From contig NC_061080.1 of assembly GCF_021917145.1 (NCBI RefSeq), positions 1,903,497 through 1,967,496 on the forward strand: a DNA stretch of 64,000 nt, read 5' to 3'. This document shows, in pieces, positions 29,691 to 41,022 of the stretch. A model generated the notes under the pieces. That model did no database searches. It was not told the origin of the DNA and saw only the letters and a program-made list of their open reading frames with translations. Source of the stretch: Hypomesus transpacificus. Its lineage: Eukaryota; Chordata; Actinopteri; Osmeriformes; Osmeridae. Every line of letters starts with the position of its first letter. Within the stretch, counting starts at the first letter, position 1. The position numbers and the translations under genes were made by a program.

Positions 29691-32676
29691 ATGATCCCAG
29701 TGACTGAGTTCAGGAACTTTGCCTCAGATCAGAATCCCCGCTATCGGGTTCTGAAGCCATGGTGGGATGTGTTTTCAGAGTACCTGTGCATTTCCATGCT
29801 CATGATTGGAGTCTTTGGATGTACCTTACAGGTGAGGCGAAATCTCAGCAACAAATTACAATTTCTAGTTTTACTAGATTGTGATACAATGTGTGAATAC
29901 CACAAATAGAATAAAGCAAATATTTAACCGGTATTTTTGTTGCACGTTCACATTCTCATAACAGTTGCATATGCATGCAAAGAGCACCTGGGATATACAC
30001 AGTGAAACTGTTGCAACACTTAAGTGTAGCACATTTACAGGATCAAATGTTTACCTTAAATGTGTAACTTTAAAAGTATAGTACACATTTTACCTTAAAT
30101 ACCTTATACTTTAACTCATATAAAATATTTGTCCTTGATGACAACCTTCAGGTCTAAATCTTGAATCCCATACCACAATGTTCTTATCTAACCTCCAAGT
30201 TAGAGTAAACAGTAACAATGTAACCTCAATGAACCAGCCTTAATCCAAAATTGGCCCAAACCCCAAACACTAGTTGAGTATCTAAGATGTTGTCTTGCCT
30301 GCCGAGTTCAACAGAGTGTCAACCAAAACAGAAATGGGATATAACAGTGATATAACATCTGACAACCTTTCCCTCTTTTGTCCATAGCTGACACAGGAGA
30401 AGATCTCCTGCCTCCCCAGCCACTTGTCCAGCCCCACCCCTGAGGCCATTGACTGTAGCTATATCCGTGGGTACCGGGAGAATGAGACACAGGAGCACAC
30501 TCATGTCGCACCCCACGACACTATCATACGCGAGGTATCTGGACGCAAGAACAACCTGGATATTCACCAGTACGTGTTTGTCAATCACTACTGCTACGAG
30601 CGGGCAGTCCACTGGTACGGCAAGTATTTCCCTTACCTGGTGGTCATCCACACCATGATCTTCATGGTGGCCAGCAGCTTCTGGTTCAAGTTCCCTGGAA
30701 CATCGTCCAAGATCGAGCTCTTCGTCACCATCCTCGGGAAGTGTTTCGACTCGCCCTGGACCACACGGGCACTCAGCGAGGTGTCGGAGGAGCGTGGCGA
30801 GGAGAACATGGTCATCTGGAGGAAGAACACCATGTCAAAGTCACCCGACAAGTCGTCGACAGAGGAGGAAACGGTGGGACTTCTTCACCGTTCTTCCTCG
30901 GTGAAATCCAACCCGGAGAAGGTGAACCCGGAACCACAACCAGACGCTTCTCTGCTCGACAAGAAGGAAGGGGAGCAGGCCAAGGCTCTGTTTGAGAAGG
31001 TCAAGAAGTTCAGGACTCACGTGGAGGAGGCGGACCTCCTTTACTTGATGTATGTGTTACAGACGTCCATCAAGGTCTTCCAGTTTCTCTTGATCACCAT
31101 CTATAGCGCTGTCCTGGTGCCCAACATCGAGATAATAGTTCAGTGCTTGGTTCCTCCAGATTTGACTGGATTTGATATCTTCTGCTGTAACCACAATAAA
31201 GCCCATATCTTTTCCAAGTTAGCCTACTGCTACATCTGCTTCGTCGGGGTCTACGGACTTCTATGCATCTATAAGCTCTATTGGCTATTCCATCGACCCC
31301 TTAAGGAGTACTCTTTTGAACATGTCAGATTAGAGACGGGCATCAACGACATTCCGGATGTGAAAAACGACTTTGCGTTCCTGTTGCACCTCAGCGATCA
31401 GTATGATGCCCTTTACTCCAAACGCTTTGCCGTCTTTCTATCAGAAGTCAGCGAAAGCCGGCTTCGCCAGGTCAACCTCAACCATGAGTGGACTGCCAAG
31501 AAGCTCCGCACCCGTCTTGCCCGGAACGTGAGCAACCGTCTTGAACTCCACCTCTTAATGCTACCGGGGCTTCCGGAAACTATTTTCGAGGTTCCCGAGG
31601 TGGAATCCCTGAAACTCGAACTTTTGACAAATGTCACTATTTCCTCCAATGTGGTTCAGTTAGGTAATCTCCAGGAGCTAGCGCTGATCCACTGTCCTGC
31701 TAAGCTCCAATTAGCCGCCCTGAACCACCTGAAGGAGCAACTAAAGGTTCTCCGACTGGCCGTTGAGGGTCTGGAGCAGGTGCCCATGTGGATGTACACC
31801 CTACAGAGCCTGGAGGAGCTGCACCTGAGTGGACCCCTGACCAACGAGATCTCCCGCAGCGCCTCGCTCGATTCCCTCCGAGAGCTCAAAGCCCTCCGAG
31901 TCCTCACCTTCCGCAGCCACCTCACCAAGATCCCGCCTGGCGTGGCGGACGTGGCTTTGCAGCTCCACAAGCTCGCCGTCTACAACGAAGGCTGCAAACT
32001 CCAAGCCTTCAGCAGTCTCAAGAAACTGACCAACCTGGCCTCCTTGGAGCTGGTGGCCTGTGTGCTGGAGCGCATCCCCAGCGCTGTATTCAGCCTGTCC
32101 AGCCTGCAGGAGCTGGACCTGAGGGACAACAAGTTGACCACCGTGGAGGAGATCCTCAGCCTGCAGCATTGCCGACGCCTGGTGACACTGCGCCTTTGGC
32201 ACAACAGCATCAGCTACATACCGGAGCACATCAGCAAGCTGCGCTCCCTCGAGGTGCTGGATGTCAGCTGGAACAAGCTCAACAAGGTGCCCTCCAGGCT
32301 CTTCTACTGCACCAAGCTCAGGCACCTAGACCTCTCCCACAACCAGCTCACCTCCCTCCCCCCCGAAGTGGGCATCCTCCAGAGCCTACAGCACCTCTCA
32401 GCGTCTTTTAACTCCCTAGTGTCCCTTCCAGAAGAACTCTTCTCCTGCAAAAGGCTTAAAACCTTGGCTTTGGGAAACAACCACCTGCACTCTCTGAGTC
32501 CCAGGGTGGCCAACTTGGCCCAGCTTGTTCGCCTGGAGCTCAAAGGAAATCGCCTGGAGTGTTTACCCCAGGAGATTGGAGACTGCCCATTACTCAAGCT
32601 CATTGCTGTGGTTGTTGAAGAAAACTTAGTTGATTTGCTACCCTCAGATATACGAAGTAGGATGACCAACAGTTGA
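29691..32676 (+). CDS. lrrc8e: Volume-regulated anion channel subunit LRRC8E
   Basis: Two coding exons, 29691-29831 (47 codons) and 30388-32676, join in phase 0 to give 809 residues (human LRRC8E has 796). LRRC8E assembles with LRRC8A into hexameric plasma-membrane channels that release chloride and osmolytes when cells swell. The protein opens MIPVTEF, with [10 protein letters not shown] leading into TM1 and FGCTLQ ending exon 1. Further landmarks are [11 protein letters not shown] and [11 protein letters not shown] around TM2, the conserved cytoplasmic [19 protein letters not shown], then TM3-4 with FCCNH.KAH and [27 protein letters not shown], and about 15 leucine-rich repeats to the end. 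[27 protein letters not shown] and LNHEWT match the E paralogue rather than A-D. A start in the short first exon is usual for the family. The 5' neighbour is keap1b on the same strand. Confidence 0.95.
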
Positions 32677-32840
32677 GGGATGGACAGGATAGATTGAAAG
32701 TGAATGCTGACATTGGGTGGTGTGTGGAATACTGTGTTCCTCTTCTTGGCTTTTGAAGACTTCCAAACCAGAAGTTCAAATGGGATGAAGCAACATCAAA
32801 GACATTTACAGAATGAGAGGAGAAGTGAAGAAGGGCTTTC

Positions 32841-33097
32841 TTAACCTTTGTGCTGACTTTGACTATGTCACATGACCCAAAGGTTCACAACGAACCATCG
32901 TAGTGTTTACCCAATTTTACCCAATACAATTTTTAAAAAAAGCATTTTCTTTTATCCTTCGATGTGGGGGGTCTGAGACAGCCCGACGGTTAACAGAAAA
33001 TGCTTCACTTTGTTTTTGTATGCGGTGAAGTTGTCGCAATACGACGGTGGGTCACAATGACAGATGGGTCTGAATGACCCGAAGATAACACAAGGTA
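32841..33097. mobile_element. TTAA-type MITE in the lrrc8e 3' region
   Basis: The left end is TTAA then CCTTTGTGCTGACTTTGA. The right end reads, in reverse complement, CCTTGTGTTATCTTCGGGTC, so the ends are related but eroded, and the right TTAA has decayed to TAAA. The interior phrases GACAGCCCGACGGTTAA and GTTGTCGCAATACGACGG belong, as I recall, to a dispersed fish repeat. There is no coding capacity. Confidence 0.6.
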
Positions 33098-33915
33098 AAT
33101 GCTTTTGGCACCTCAGCAGAACAATCTTAAGCAAAAAAAAACATTGCAACCTCTGTTAACTTTAACAGTTTGATAATTGTTAAGACAACAATACTGTGTG
33201 ACCTTTTCAAATACTGTGGTACAATACACTGAAACAGAATATGTTTAAAAGGCCTGACAAGACAGCTTATTAACCTTTTATGAAATCAAAAGGACAATGG
33301 CGTGTAGACAATCCCAGTTATGGACACAGATGAACATTTGGATTCAGTATTGTCATCCTCCTTAGCTATGCCATTTGTAATATTAGAGGAATCCTATTTC
33401 TGAGCGCCTTTTGGATGGAACCTTAACAACTTCTAACAAAGACTGGAAGACAAGGCAAAAGCCTGTTGAACAGGTTTTTAGCTGAATGCTATCCAAATAA
33501 CTATCTTTGGTGTTCAACCACTTGACGTCTGTTAACTTAAGGGAATAACTTTTATTAGCATGAAACTTGACTGCAACTTGACCAAATTAATAACTGTGGC
33601 TTGTCACAGCTGACACGTCAATCACATATTAAGCAATACAGACTGATATCATCACATGAAACTTCCTTATTCCTTTCTTTTCTGCAGTGGCATTGTTTTT
33701 TACTACCTCATCTGCAAAACAGTCAACCAGTGACACTACAGACTAACTGAAAAGGGCTTGATTCCCAGACAATGCTTGCTACAACTACTATCAGTTATAA
33801 TGTTTTAGAACAGGATGAGTCCATTTGACCGTTTTTGAGGTCCAACTTTGTACTTTTCAACAGCAGTAGGATCACTGTCGATAGTGAAAAAGAACCAGCA
33901 CAGCAGTATACCTGT

Positions 33916-33954
33916 CGTGTGTGTGTGTGTATGTGTGTGTGTGTGCGTGTGTGT
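33916..33954. repeat. (TG)n microsatellite, imperfect
   Basis: A TG run interrupted by AT and CG steps. TG-rich sequence continues to about 34010. Confidence 0.9.
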
Positions 33955-34606
33955 ATAAACATGTCTGTGTATGTGTGTTTATATATGCATGTCTGAATAT
34001 GTGGGTGTATGGCTGCATTTGTATGAGATTATTGAAACACAGGATCATTCATGCAAAGTTCTGTTTTCATTCTTTCATTTGATATGTTCTAGATGCAAAT
34101 CCTGTGATTCACATGTGTTGTAGAAATATTTGCCTGGCTGTCATCCGCCCCCACCCACACACCTACCCACCCACGCATAGAGCCATTACAAATTTGCTGC
34201 CATTCTGTTCCTCCTCTCTCTACAGCAGCAGGCACAGTCGAACTTGAGGGTGGAGTCTTGTCCTGACTTGTGTCTCCATAACAAGGGATTACATCTGTTG
34301 TATAAAGGACATATCCCTTTCATACCCAAAGACTCACAGGCCTGGCCTTAACACATGCACAGACCATTAGGAAACCTGCCCAAACGAGAATCTAAAAGTG
34401 AGGGGGAAACTGAACTAGGGTGGAGCAAGGGAGGACCAGAGAGAGAGTGAGTGGAAATTTCCTAAGGTGCACAGCCGGGTCTGTCACACCAGTGCGCGTG
34501 GCCGCGGTATGCACGCACACACAGGCATTCCTCTCTCTGGCAATCATTGCCTCTCCTCTCCCTTTTAGCCTGTCCTAGTGTCAGTTTCAGACACTTCACC
34601 CTACTT

Positions 34607-34688
34607 GCCTCGGGGGGAATGTCCCTGTACTTACTGTAAGTCGCTCTGGATAAGAGCGTCTGCTAAATGACTAAATGTAAATGTAAAT
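34607..34688 (+). mobile_element. 3' tail of an L2-like LINE or SINE
   Basis: The segment TAAGTCGCTCTGGATAAGAG, then CGTCTGCTAAATGACTAAATG and ending in a short ATGTAA repeat, is the conserved 3' tail that I recall from L2-clade LINEs and their SINEs in fish. Only the tail is recognisable. The 5' part is too diverged to bound. Confidence 0.6.
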
Positions 34689-35325
34689 AGGAATCGACGT
34701 AACTCAATCAGGAAGTGATAATGAAGACATTAGGCTACATAAACTCTATAGGCTACATAGTTCTTTTTCAATTGGTCCAAAGAGATTCAGGGTATTTAGT
34801 GGGGTACCCTCTTCATCCACTATGCATGTACTGTAATTGTCCCTTGGAAGTGCAGTTGAGACAGGCTTCCTTTCGGGGTTATAGCTAATGGACATCCGTG
34901 ATTCTGAAGTGAATTGATAAGAGCTTTTTAAGTCTGGGATGTTGTATCCAGTGTTCTCTTGGGTTCCCTGATGCGACTCACTAGTTAGTTTTAAAATCAA
35001 AGAGTGACATAAGACCCACGAGCACCCACTGGTTTCATGACCCCCCCCCCCCCCCCAAGTCCCTTCCCTTTAAACTTTTAGAGAAACATTCATTCAAAAG
35101 AGGGGGGTTAATATCTCCATTAAATGACTTTTAAGGGTGATTGTATTGCTTCTACTAAACACAAATGTATAAGCATGGGATCCAACATTAATGTTAAGCA
35201 ATTGTATTATTTGCCGTATACAAAACCGATTCAGTATTGGTTTACAGATTGTCTTTTATTGTCACTTCATGTGATAATATTATCTCAACGCCCTCAATAC
35301 ATACAGTATGTTGGGAACTGTAGTT

Positions 35326-35331
35326 AATAAA
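35326..35331 (+). promoter_or_regulatory. Possible distal polyadenylation signal, lrrc8e
   Basis: The first plus-strand AATAAA that I found downstream of lrrc8e, 2.65 kb after its stop. It may be fortuitous. Confidence 0.25.
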
Positions 35332-36421
35332 CTATATGTTTCGCAACGTCACAGCATATACTACAATATATATTTTTAAAGTGTAGTTGTTGGCAAGAAC
35401 TTGAAATTGCCCAATTTATGTGTTGAGGTAATTTGCACTTTGTACCTTACACCTACTTAGTCTTTCAAGCTCATTTTGGTACGATATTTGTATCATTTTT
35501 TCCTGGAAGACCATATGCAAATGAACATTCAGCCTTAGCCACTGGTTGCACAACCAACATGCAGGCTAGGTGGGAAATATGAGTGTGCTACTGAGCACAG
35601 CTCATGGCCACTGGCACATCCTTGTAACACAGGAACTACAATTCCCACTAACAAATTGAAAAACAGCATGGTGTTCAGGACAAGGTTTCCCATCATGATT
35701 CAGAGCTTGTATATAAATTATTTATGTGAGTAATATGTGTGTGTGTGTGTGGGTGTGTCCGTACCAGTTCTGTTATGTAGCTCAGGATCTGAGCATGTTT
35801 GTAGGTTTGGCCATTGTTATCTATACTGATTTATTGATGGTCTTGTTTGCCAAGGGTGAGAACAGGAACTAGGTTTCCAAGTCTCAGTGAAATGGACTAT
35901 TCAAGCAATGAGGTGAAAAGTATGTGAAAAGAATTTCTGGGGTTCTGAATCTCAAAATAGAGCTTTGAATTAACTTATTTCTACCCATCAAATGTACTGT
36001 TATATCAGTTTGAGCTCAGAGCTCGAAAGTATATTTTCTGATTATAGCAACCCCATAACTAATGGTAAACATGTAATATGAAAAGTAAGAAGGGGGATAA
36101 CATGAGTCCTTCAGGATGTGGCAGGTGAAACTGGAGTCCTGTTGTCTAAAGCGAACAAAAGCCAACTGTTCTGCTCCTGTACTGTTTCTGGAGCCAACTA
36201 GATGATCAGACCTCGACTGTTTCACTCCAGATAGCTGACCTTACGTTGTTTTACCTCGTCAGTGCATTCCTTCGCCAAGTCATTAGAAATGCCCTTGTGG
36301 AATCCCCTTGGGGTTGAACACCATGTGCCTCATGTGTTGAATGAAGGATACAATGGACAATGCTTGCTCTGGTTGGGCTGCTACTGTACCCAGATGCAAG
36401 CTTAGAGGTTAAAACGTAGAG

Positions 36422-36633
36422 CAGGGGTAGGCAACCCTGGTCCTCAAGTGCCACTGTCCTGCCTGTTTTAGATGTTTGCCTACTCCAACACACCTGATTC
36501 AAATTAATGGGTTGTTATCAAGCTCTGTGGAAGCCAGGTAATGATCATTCATTTGAATCAAGTGTGCTGGAGCAGGGAAATATCTAAAACATGCAAGACA
36601 GTGGCACCAGAGGATAGGGGTTGCCTACCCCTG
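36422..36633. mobile_element. hAT-type MITE, same family as 24926-25127
   Basis: It starts CAGGGGTAGGCAACCCTGGT and ends GGTTGCCTACCCCTG, a clean terminal inverted repeat. The interior ACACACCTGATTCAAAT and CATTCATTTGAATCAAGTGT parallel the copy at 24926-25127 base for base over long stretches, so both belong to one family. Flanking octamers (ACGTAGAG and CTTGAGAG) match at only four positions, so the target duplication is eroded or the ends are one base off. Confidence 0.75.
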
Positions 36634-36989
36634 CTTGAGAGGAAGCATTCAGCATGACACTATTTCCTGGGACTCAGAGCCACATCTGAGTAAACATATT
36701 ATTGAAGTGTCTAGGTCAAGTCTGAGAAAACTAAACAGTTATTTAAGAGATGTTTAAAGAACACCTGTAATTGGAAAATCTTTATCACCAGACTGGATCA
36801 ACAGTATCTGGTGTACTGGCAACCTCTTGTGGTCACTGCAATTCTGTGTGAATGGTATAGGAAGACTATAAGTTTGTTTGGCAAAATCAGATACTAAATG
36901 GCATTGTGAAAGATTCCAAAGTGCACAGCATATTTTCTATCGGATTCTAAATCGAAGAAAAAACATATATACATTTTAAATTAAAACAC

Positions 36990-36995
36990 TTTATT
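36990..36995 (-). promoter_or_regulatory. cdkn2d: Polyadenylation signal, cdkn2d (minus strand)
   Basis: TTTATT on the plus strand is AATAAA on the minus strand. It is the likely end of a 0.6-kb cdkn2d 3' UTR. Confidence 0.5.
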
Positions 36996-37609
36996 TTGTC
37001 TTCCAATATAAAGTGAGTACATTTTTTAGTTTAGCATGTATTTCTATGAATAACATTTCACAATAAATGTAGCTGTTTACAAAATATTATTTCCATAAAT
37101 AAATAGATTAATTAAAAATTCAGAATACAGCTAAAAAATACAAATACAACTATGCAAAGCGCAATCATCATGGTACGCCACGTCAAAATTCATAAAGTTA
37201 AAGTCAAAAAGTACTAAAGTTACAAATATCAACAAGTTAATTTCCTCCACAAATGAGGAAAAATGTAATACAAAATCCAAAAGAAAAACAAAATATATAC
37301 AAGTGTGCACTCCCTATTCACAGGGAACATCTAAGGTGCCTAAATTGCACTGTGCAAAAACAGGTGTCCAAAGGTCCACCGATTACTGATTCCGATAAGC
37401 TGCTAAGACAAAAAAAAACGGTCGGCCGATTCCACAACAGCCATGACCCATTACTACAATCATCCCTCACAGCAATAAATTCAAGTTACCAGGGTCGAGA
37501 GGAGAGTGGGTTGGGTTGATAGGAGAGTGGGTTGGGTTGGGAGGAGAGGATGGGGGCAGGGGGTGGAAGTCCGGCTCCTGTCCCACAGAAACACTACGGC
37601 CTACTACAA

Positions 37610-38365
37610 CTATAGAGGTGTCGGTGGGGAGTAAGACTGAAAGCCACAGGATTCCAACTGCCTTTCCAGCAGTTCCACAACGTTGGCTGTACACGACTCT
37701 CGCGCCACATCCAACGCAGTGCGTCCGCTGGTGTTGGTGTGTTTGAGGTTGGAGCGTGGAGCCAGGAACTCCACCACATCCAGGAAGCCTTCTCGAATGG
37801 ATATGTGGATGGGCAGGGCACCACTCTGATCTGGTGTGTTGACGGAGGCACCGAACTCCACCAGGACTCGGAGTGTGTCCAGAAATCCGGTGCGCGCCGC
37901 GTCATGCGCTGGTGTCACTCCTTGGCGGTCCTGAATGTTTGGGTCTGCTCCGTGCTCCAGTAGTAAATTGGCAATGGTGACGTTGCCCATCATCATCACC
38001 TGACGTGGAGAACAGAAAAATTGAAGATCAGGTTACAGTTATTAATGCTATATGGATAAAGGGAAAGACACAACTAAGATATGTGAGACCTGCACAAATG
38101 CTCAAGAAGTAGACTGACCTTTTGTATAACTGAGAATGATAGGTTTCTACATTAATAATTTAAGATTACAAGCACATCTACATACAGGAAATGCATGTAC
38201 AATGATCAAATAACGACAGATTACCTGTAAAGCGGTCTTGCCAAATTCATTGACAGTATCGGGGGGAACTCTGCATTCCTCAAGCATCCTTCGGACCTCA
38301 CTCGTGTCCCCCCTTGCCGCCGCAGTCGTCAAACTCCTGCCCGCATCATACTGACTGAGGACCAT
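37610..38365 (-). CDS. cdkn2d: Cyclin-dependent kinase 4/6 inhibitor D (p19INK4d)
   Basis: Two exons on the minus strand, 38225-38365 (47 codons) and 37610-37999, join in phase 0 to give 176 residues (human CDKN2D has 166). INK4 proteins bind CDK4 and CDK6 and block their pairing with D cyclins, holding cells in G1. The protein is a stack of ankyrin repeats: [14 protein letters not shown], then [28 protein letters not shown], then [38 protein letters not shown] and [12 protein letters not shown]. The [10 protein letters not shown] exon junction and [13 protein letters not shown] match CDKN2D closely. The C-terminus runs about ten residues beyond human and is Ser/Pro-rich. The gene lies beside ap1m2 on the same strand, as in human. 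Confidence 0.95.
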
Positions 38366-40780
38366 TGTGGATGGCTGTCTGTTTTATTCCTGTAACAGAG
38401 CAACATAAGGATTGTTAAATGGTTGTTAGGCAAGGTGGGGAAATTGTGAGTTCCTTTGCTGAATTCATAGTAAGTTCCGGTTTACGTACAGTAGCCTAGT
38501 CTGGTTAGCTAGCTAGGCTGAGCTAACAAGTCAAGCGCTAGCTAGCCACAGACCGGTGGCTATATAAATAGCTAGCTAACGCAGTCTCGCTAGCTAGGAT
38601 AGCTCTACCATTTATTTACAGTAAGGACTCGGAATCAACCAATTAATGTCTACTTCAAGTCTTTATTGACTTGCGTCGAGTAGATGGTTAGTGTTAAATG
38701 CTGGCCAATGCTGGAAACCAATATAAAAAAGTTGTCGGAAGGGTGCATTATTTTTGGTCAAGGCTAACTAAATGCTAAATAACTAGAATGTATCACATGT
38801 TGGAAGAATACAGATTATAGTTGTAATGCTTTGGCTATCTTGCATAGAAGTTGGGAACTATCTGGAGACATCTTAAACGAAAGTACAACCTTTTTCAAAA
38901 CAAGGTTTCTTAGTGTATAATGAGGGGCAAATGGAGTTGAAGTGATGCTCGTCAAAATCCCAGGGGAATCTGATGGCAGGAAATTTGAACGCCTCATTCA
39001 GGAAAGTGCAAGTTTCTCTTCTGTAAGTTTTGCCTAGAGATGTCGGCTCCAAACTGACACTTTGTACATGTAGGCTATAGTTGATTTGGAAACAAGAAAA
39101 ACAAAAATTCTTAACATGACTTTTCCCTGTCTGTTGGCTACCTTTACTGTATTGATGAGAGAGCGTTCATTAAGAGCGTTCATTAAAACGTTGCTGTCAG
39201 CTCTTCACAGCAAATTAAACCAATTTTCTGAGGCAAATCTATTACTTTAAATTGTCCAAACAGTCAGATTATCATTCAACAGTGTCCAAAATCAGAATTT
39301 GGTTTTATTCGCCATGTAGGTTTACACAAACACGGAATTTACTGTGGCCGGAAGGTGCAAACATACGGATCCATTCATTAAGTGAGGATTATTACTATTT
39401 TTGATACCTCCTCAAACCATCCAACCCTTTCTTATTGACGAGCTAGGTTACCCTACTCATCAAGATACATTATTTCCAGGCAGTGTGTATAGCTTTTTCA
39501 CAATATAACGCTACATTTAAATGTTATTGACCTGTCACATTAAAGAAGATATATTTTTGGTGATTTTCCAACAGTTCGTAACACATGCTTGATATTTTGA
39601 GTCAAGCTGATATATTCTTCAACATTTAAGAAGACAATGAGTTCTGTAACGTCAATACAACTATAATCCTGTAGTTTGTAAGCAGATGTAGCCACGGGAT
39701 CAATGCATCAGCTGGTCAAAACACTCCGTGTTTTTCAGCCGGTCAATGCTTTGGAGCTAACCTATGGCTGTAACTAGCTAGCTAGTAGCCTACTTGTGAC
39801 TCGGTAGTTCGCTAATATTGTTAATAAAGTGACTCCCACGATGAATGCAACGCATGATTACGACATTAAACTTGAACTTAAACTTGCTGGTCATAAAATT
39901 GATGTAAACCCAAAGGTTTTAAGTAACTCTAGCCCTAACGTTCAAGCCGTGTAACACTGTAGTAGGATTCAAAGCGAAAAAGCATTTAGGTGTTGTCGGT
40001 CTCAATACAATAGCCTACCTGAAAGCGGTAGGAAGCGAATAAATACAATGAAAACAGGCACAAATAGGAGATTAGGGATATAACGACTTGAGGTTTACTA
40101 AAATCCGATTTCGGATTTGTGTCTACGATTTATTTAAGATACACCAGCCACCTAGACAAGAAGAACTGAGCATACATTTTACATCTATCCACCTTTCTTT
40201 AGTTACCTTCGTCGTTTCGATGAGTTCCCGAACGTTACTTCCTTTTTATTTACTGTCCTGTCCTATCTCTGCCCAACCTAGCAACTTTCAAATAAATCAC
40301 AACAAATAAAGTTTAATTATTTAAAAGGCGGTAGGACCTTTAATTTGCGCGCTGAGATCAACACTACAGTTTGCCCAACCAAAATTTACAAACATTCGGA
40401 AAGAAAATATTTCCACCAATCAGCACTTGTCTGTTGGGTGCTGGCACTCCATATATGGCAGAAAGGGTGGCGCTACGTCTTGGTTGCTACACCATCACTG
40501 TGGCAACAGTACTATTGACGAATCAGAATAGGGAGCACAGAAGGCGGGCAATTTGTAAACGTTGATGTGTGCCAAACTCAGTTCATTCATATTTCTGACT
40601 TTTGACAGTATATCTCCAAATGACACTTACTAAAAAAGGCGGGTCATTGAGAACATTGTTGCGTAACCTTGAACTAAAGCCGCCAATTAAATGTTTAGCA
40701 ATGTTTTTAGGCGCAACTGTTTCAAACTCTTTTGAATAGGAGATAATCAAGCAAAACAAGACCATCAGACATTTTTGGAA
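38366..40780. other. Spacer between cdkn2d and ap1m2
   Basis: Contains the cdkn2d promoter side (CTAGCTAG-rich at 38500-38600), a fish-repeat-like phrase near 39295-39370 (TTGGTTTTATTCGCCATG) and one copy of a 72-bp repeat at 40212. No exon was seen. Confidence 0.4.
40212..40283 (+). repeat. 72-bp direct repeat, copy 1
   Basis: TCGTTTCGATGAGTTCCCGA and the following 50 bases recur at 41889-41959 in the same orientation, with one indel and a few substitutions. Confidence 0.85.
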
Positions 40781-40792
40781 TCATACAATTAT

Positions 40793-40798
40793 TTTAAT
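40793..40798 (-). promoter_or_regulatory. ap1m2: Possible polyadenylation signal, ap1m2
   Basis: ATTAAA on the minus strand about 225 bases past the ap1m2 stop. This is a variant signal; no AATAAA occurs nearer in that orientation. Confidence 0.35.
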
Positions 40799-41022
40799 AC
40801 GAACAGCTTCGATAATCTACACACACGAAGAAGGATTTAAAATCTATAACATTATTTTACTATTAGGTACATTACAAATAATCACACGATTAAAGCAATC
40901 AATTGACATGATGGCAAACCAAATAGGTAGATATGAAATAAATTCAGACATTATTTTAAGTGTGCATCTCAATTGATCGTTTAGCAGTTATCTCTGGTAG
41001 CAAGGAGGGGTTCATTCTCATT

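Larger units (their letters stand above)
33098..36421. other. lrrc8e 3' region and intergenic spacer
   Basis: AT-rich, with a TG microsatellite (33916), a LINE/SINE-type tail (34607-34688) and a poly-C run (35041). A minus-strand open frame of 84 codons at 34746-35000 has ordinary-looking composition but no recognised motif or clear splice sites. AATAAA at 35326 could end a long lrrc8e transcript. Confidence 0.4.

Noticed and set aside
31801-32325. 174-codon minus-strand and 207-codon alternate-frame readings
   Set aside because: Shadows of the leucine-rich repeats of lrrc8e.
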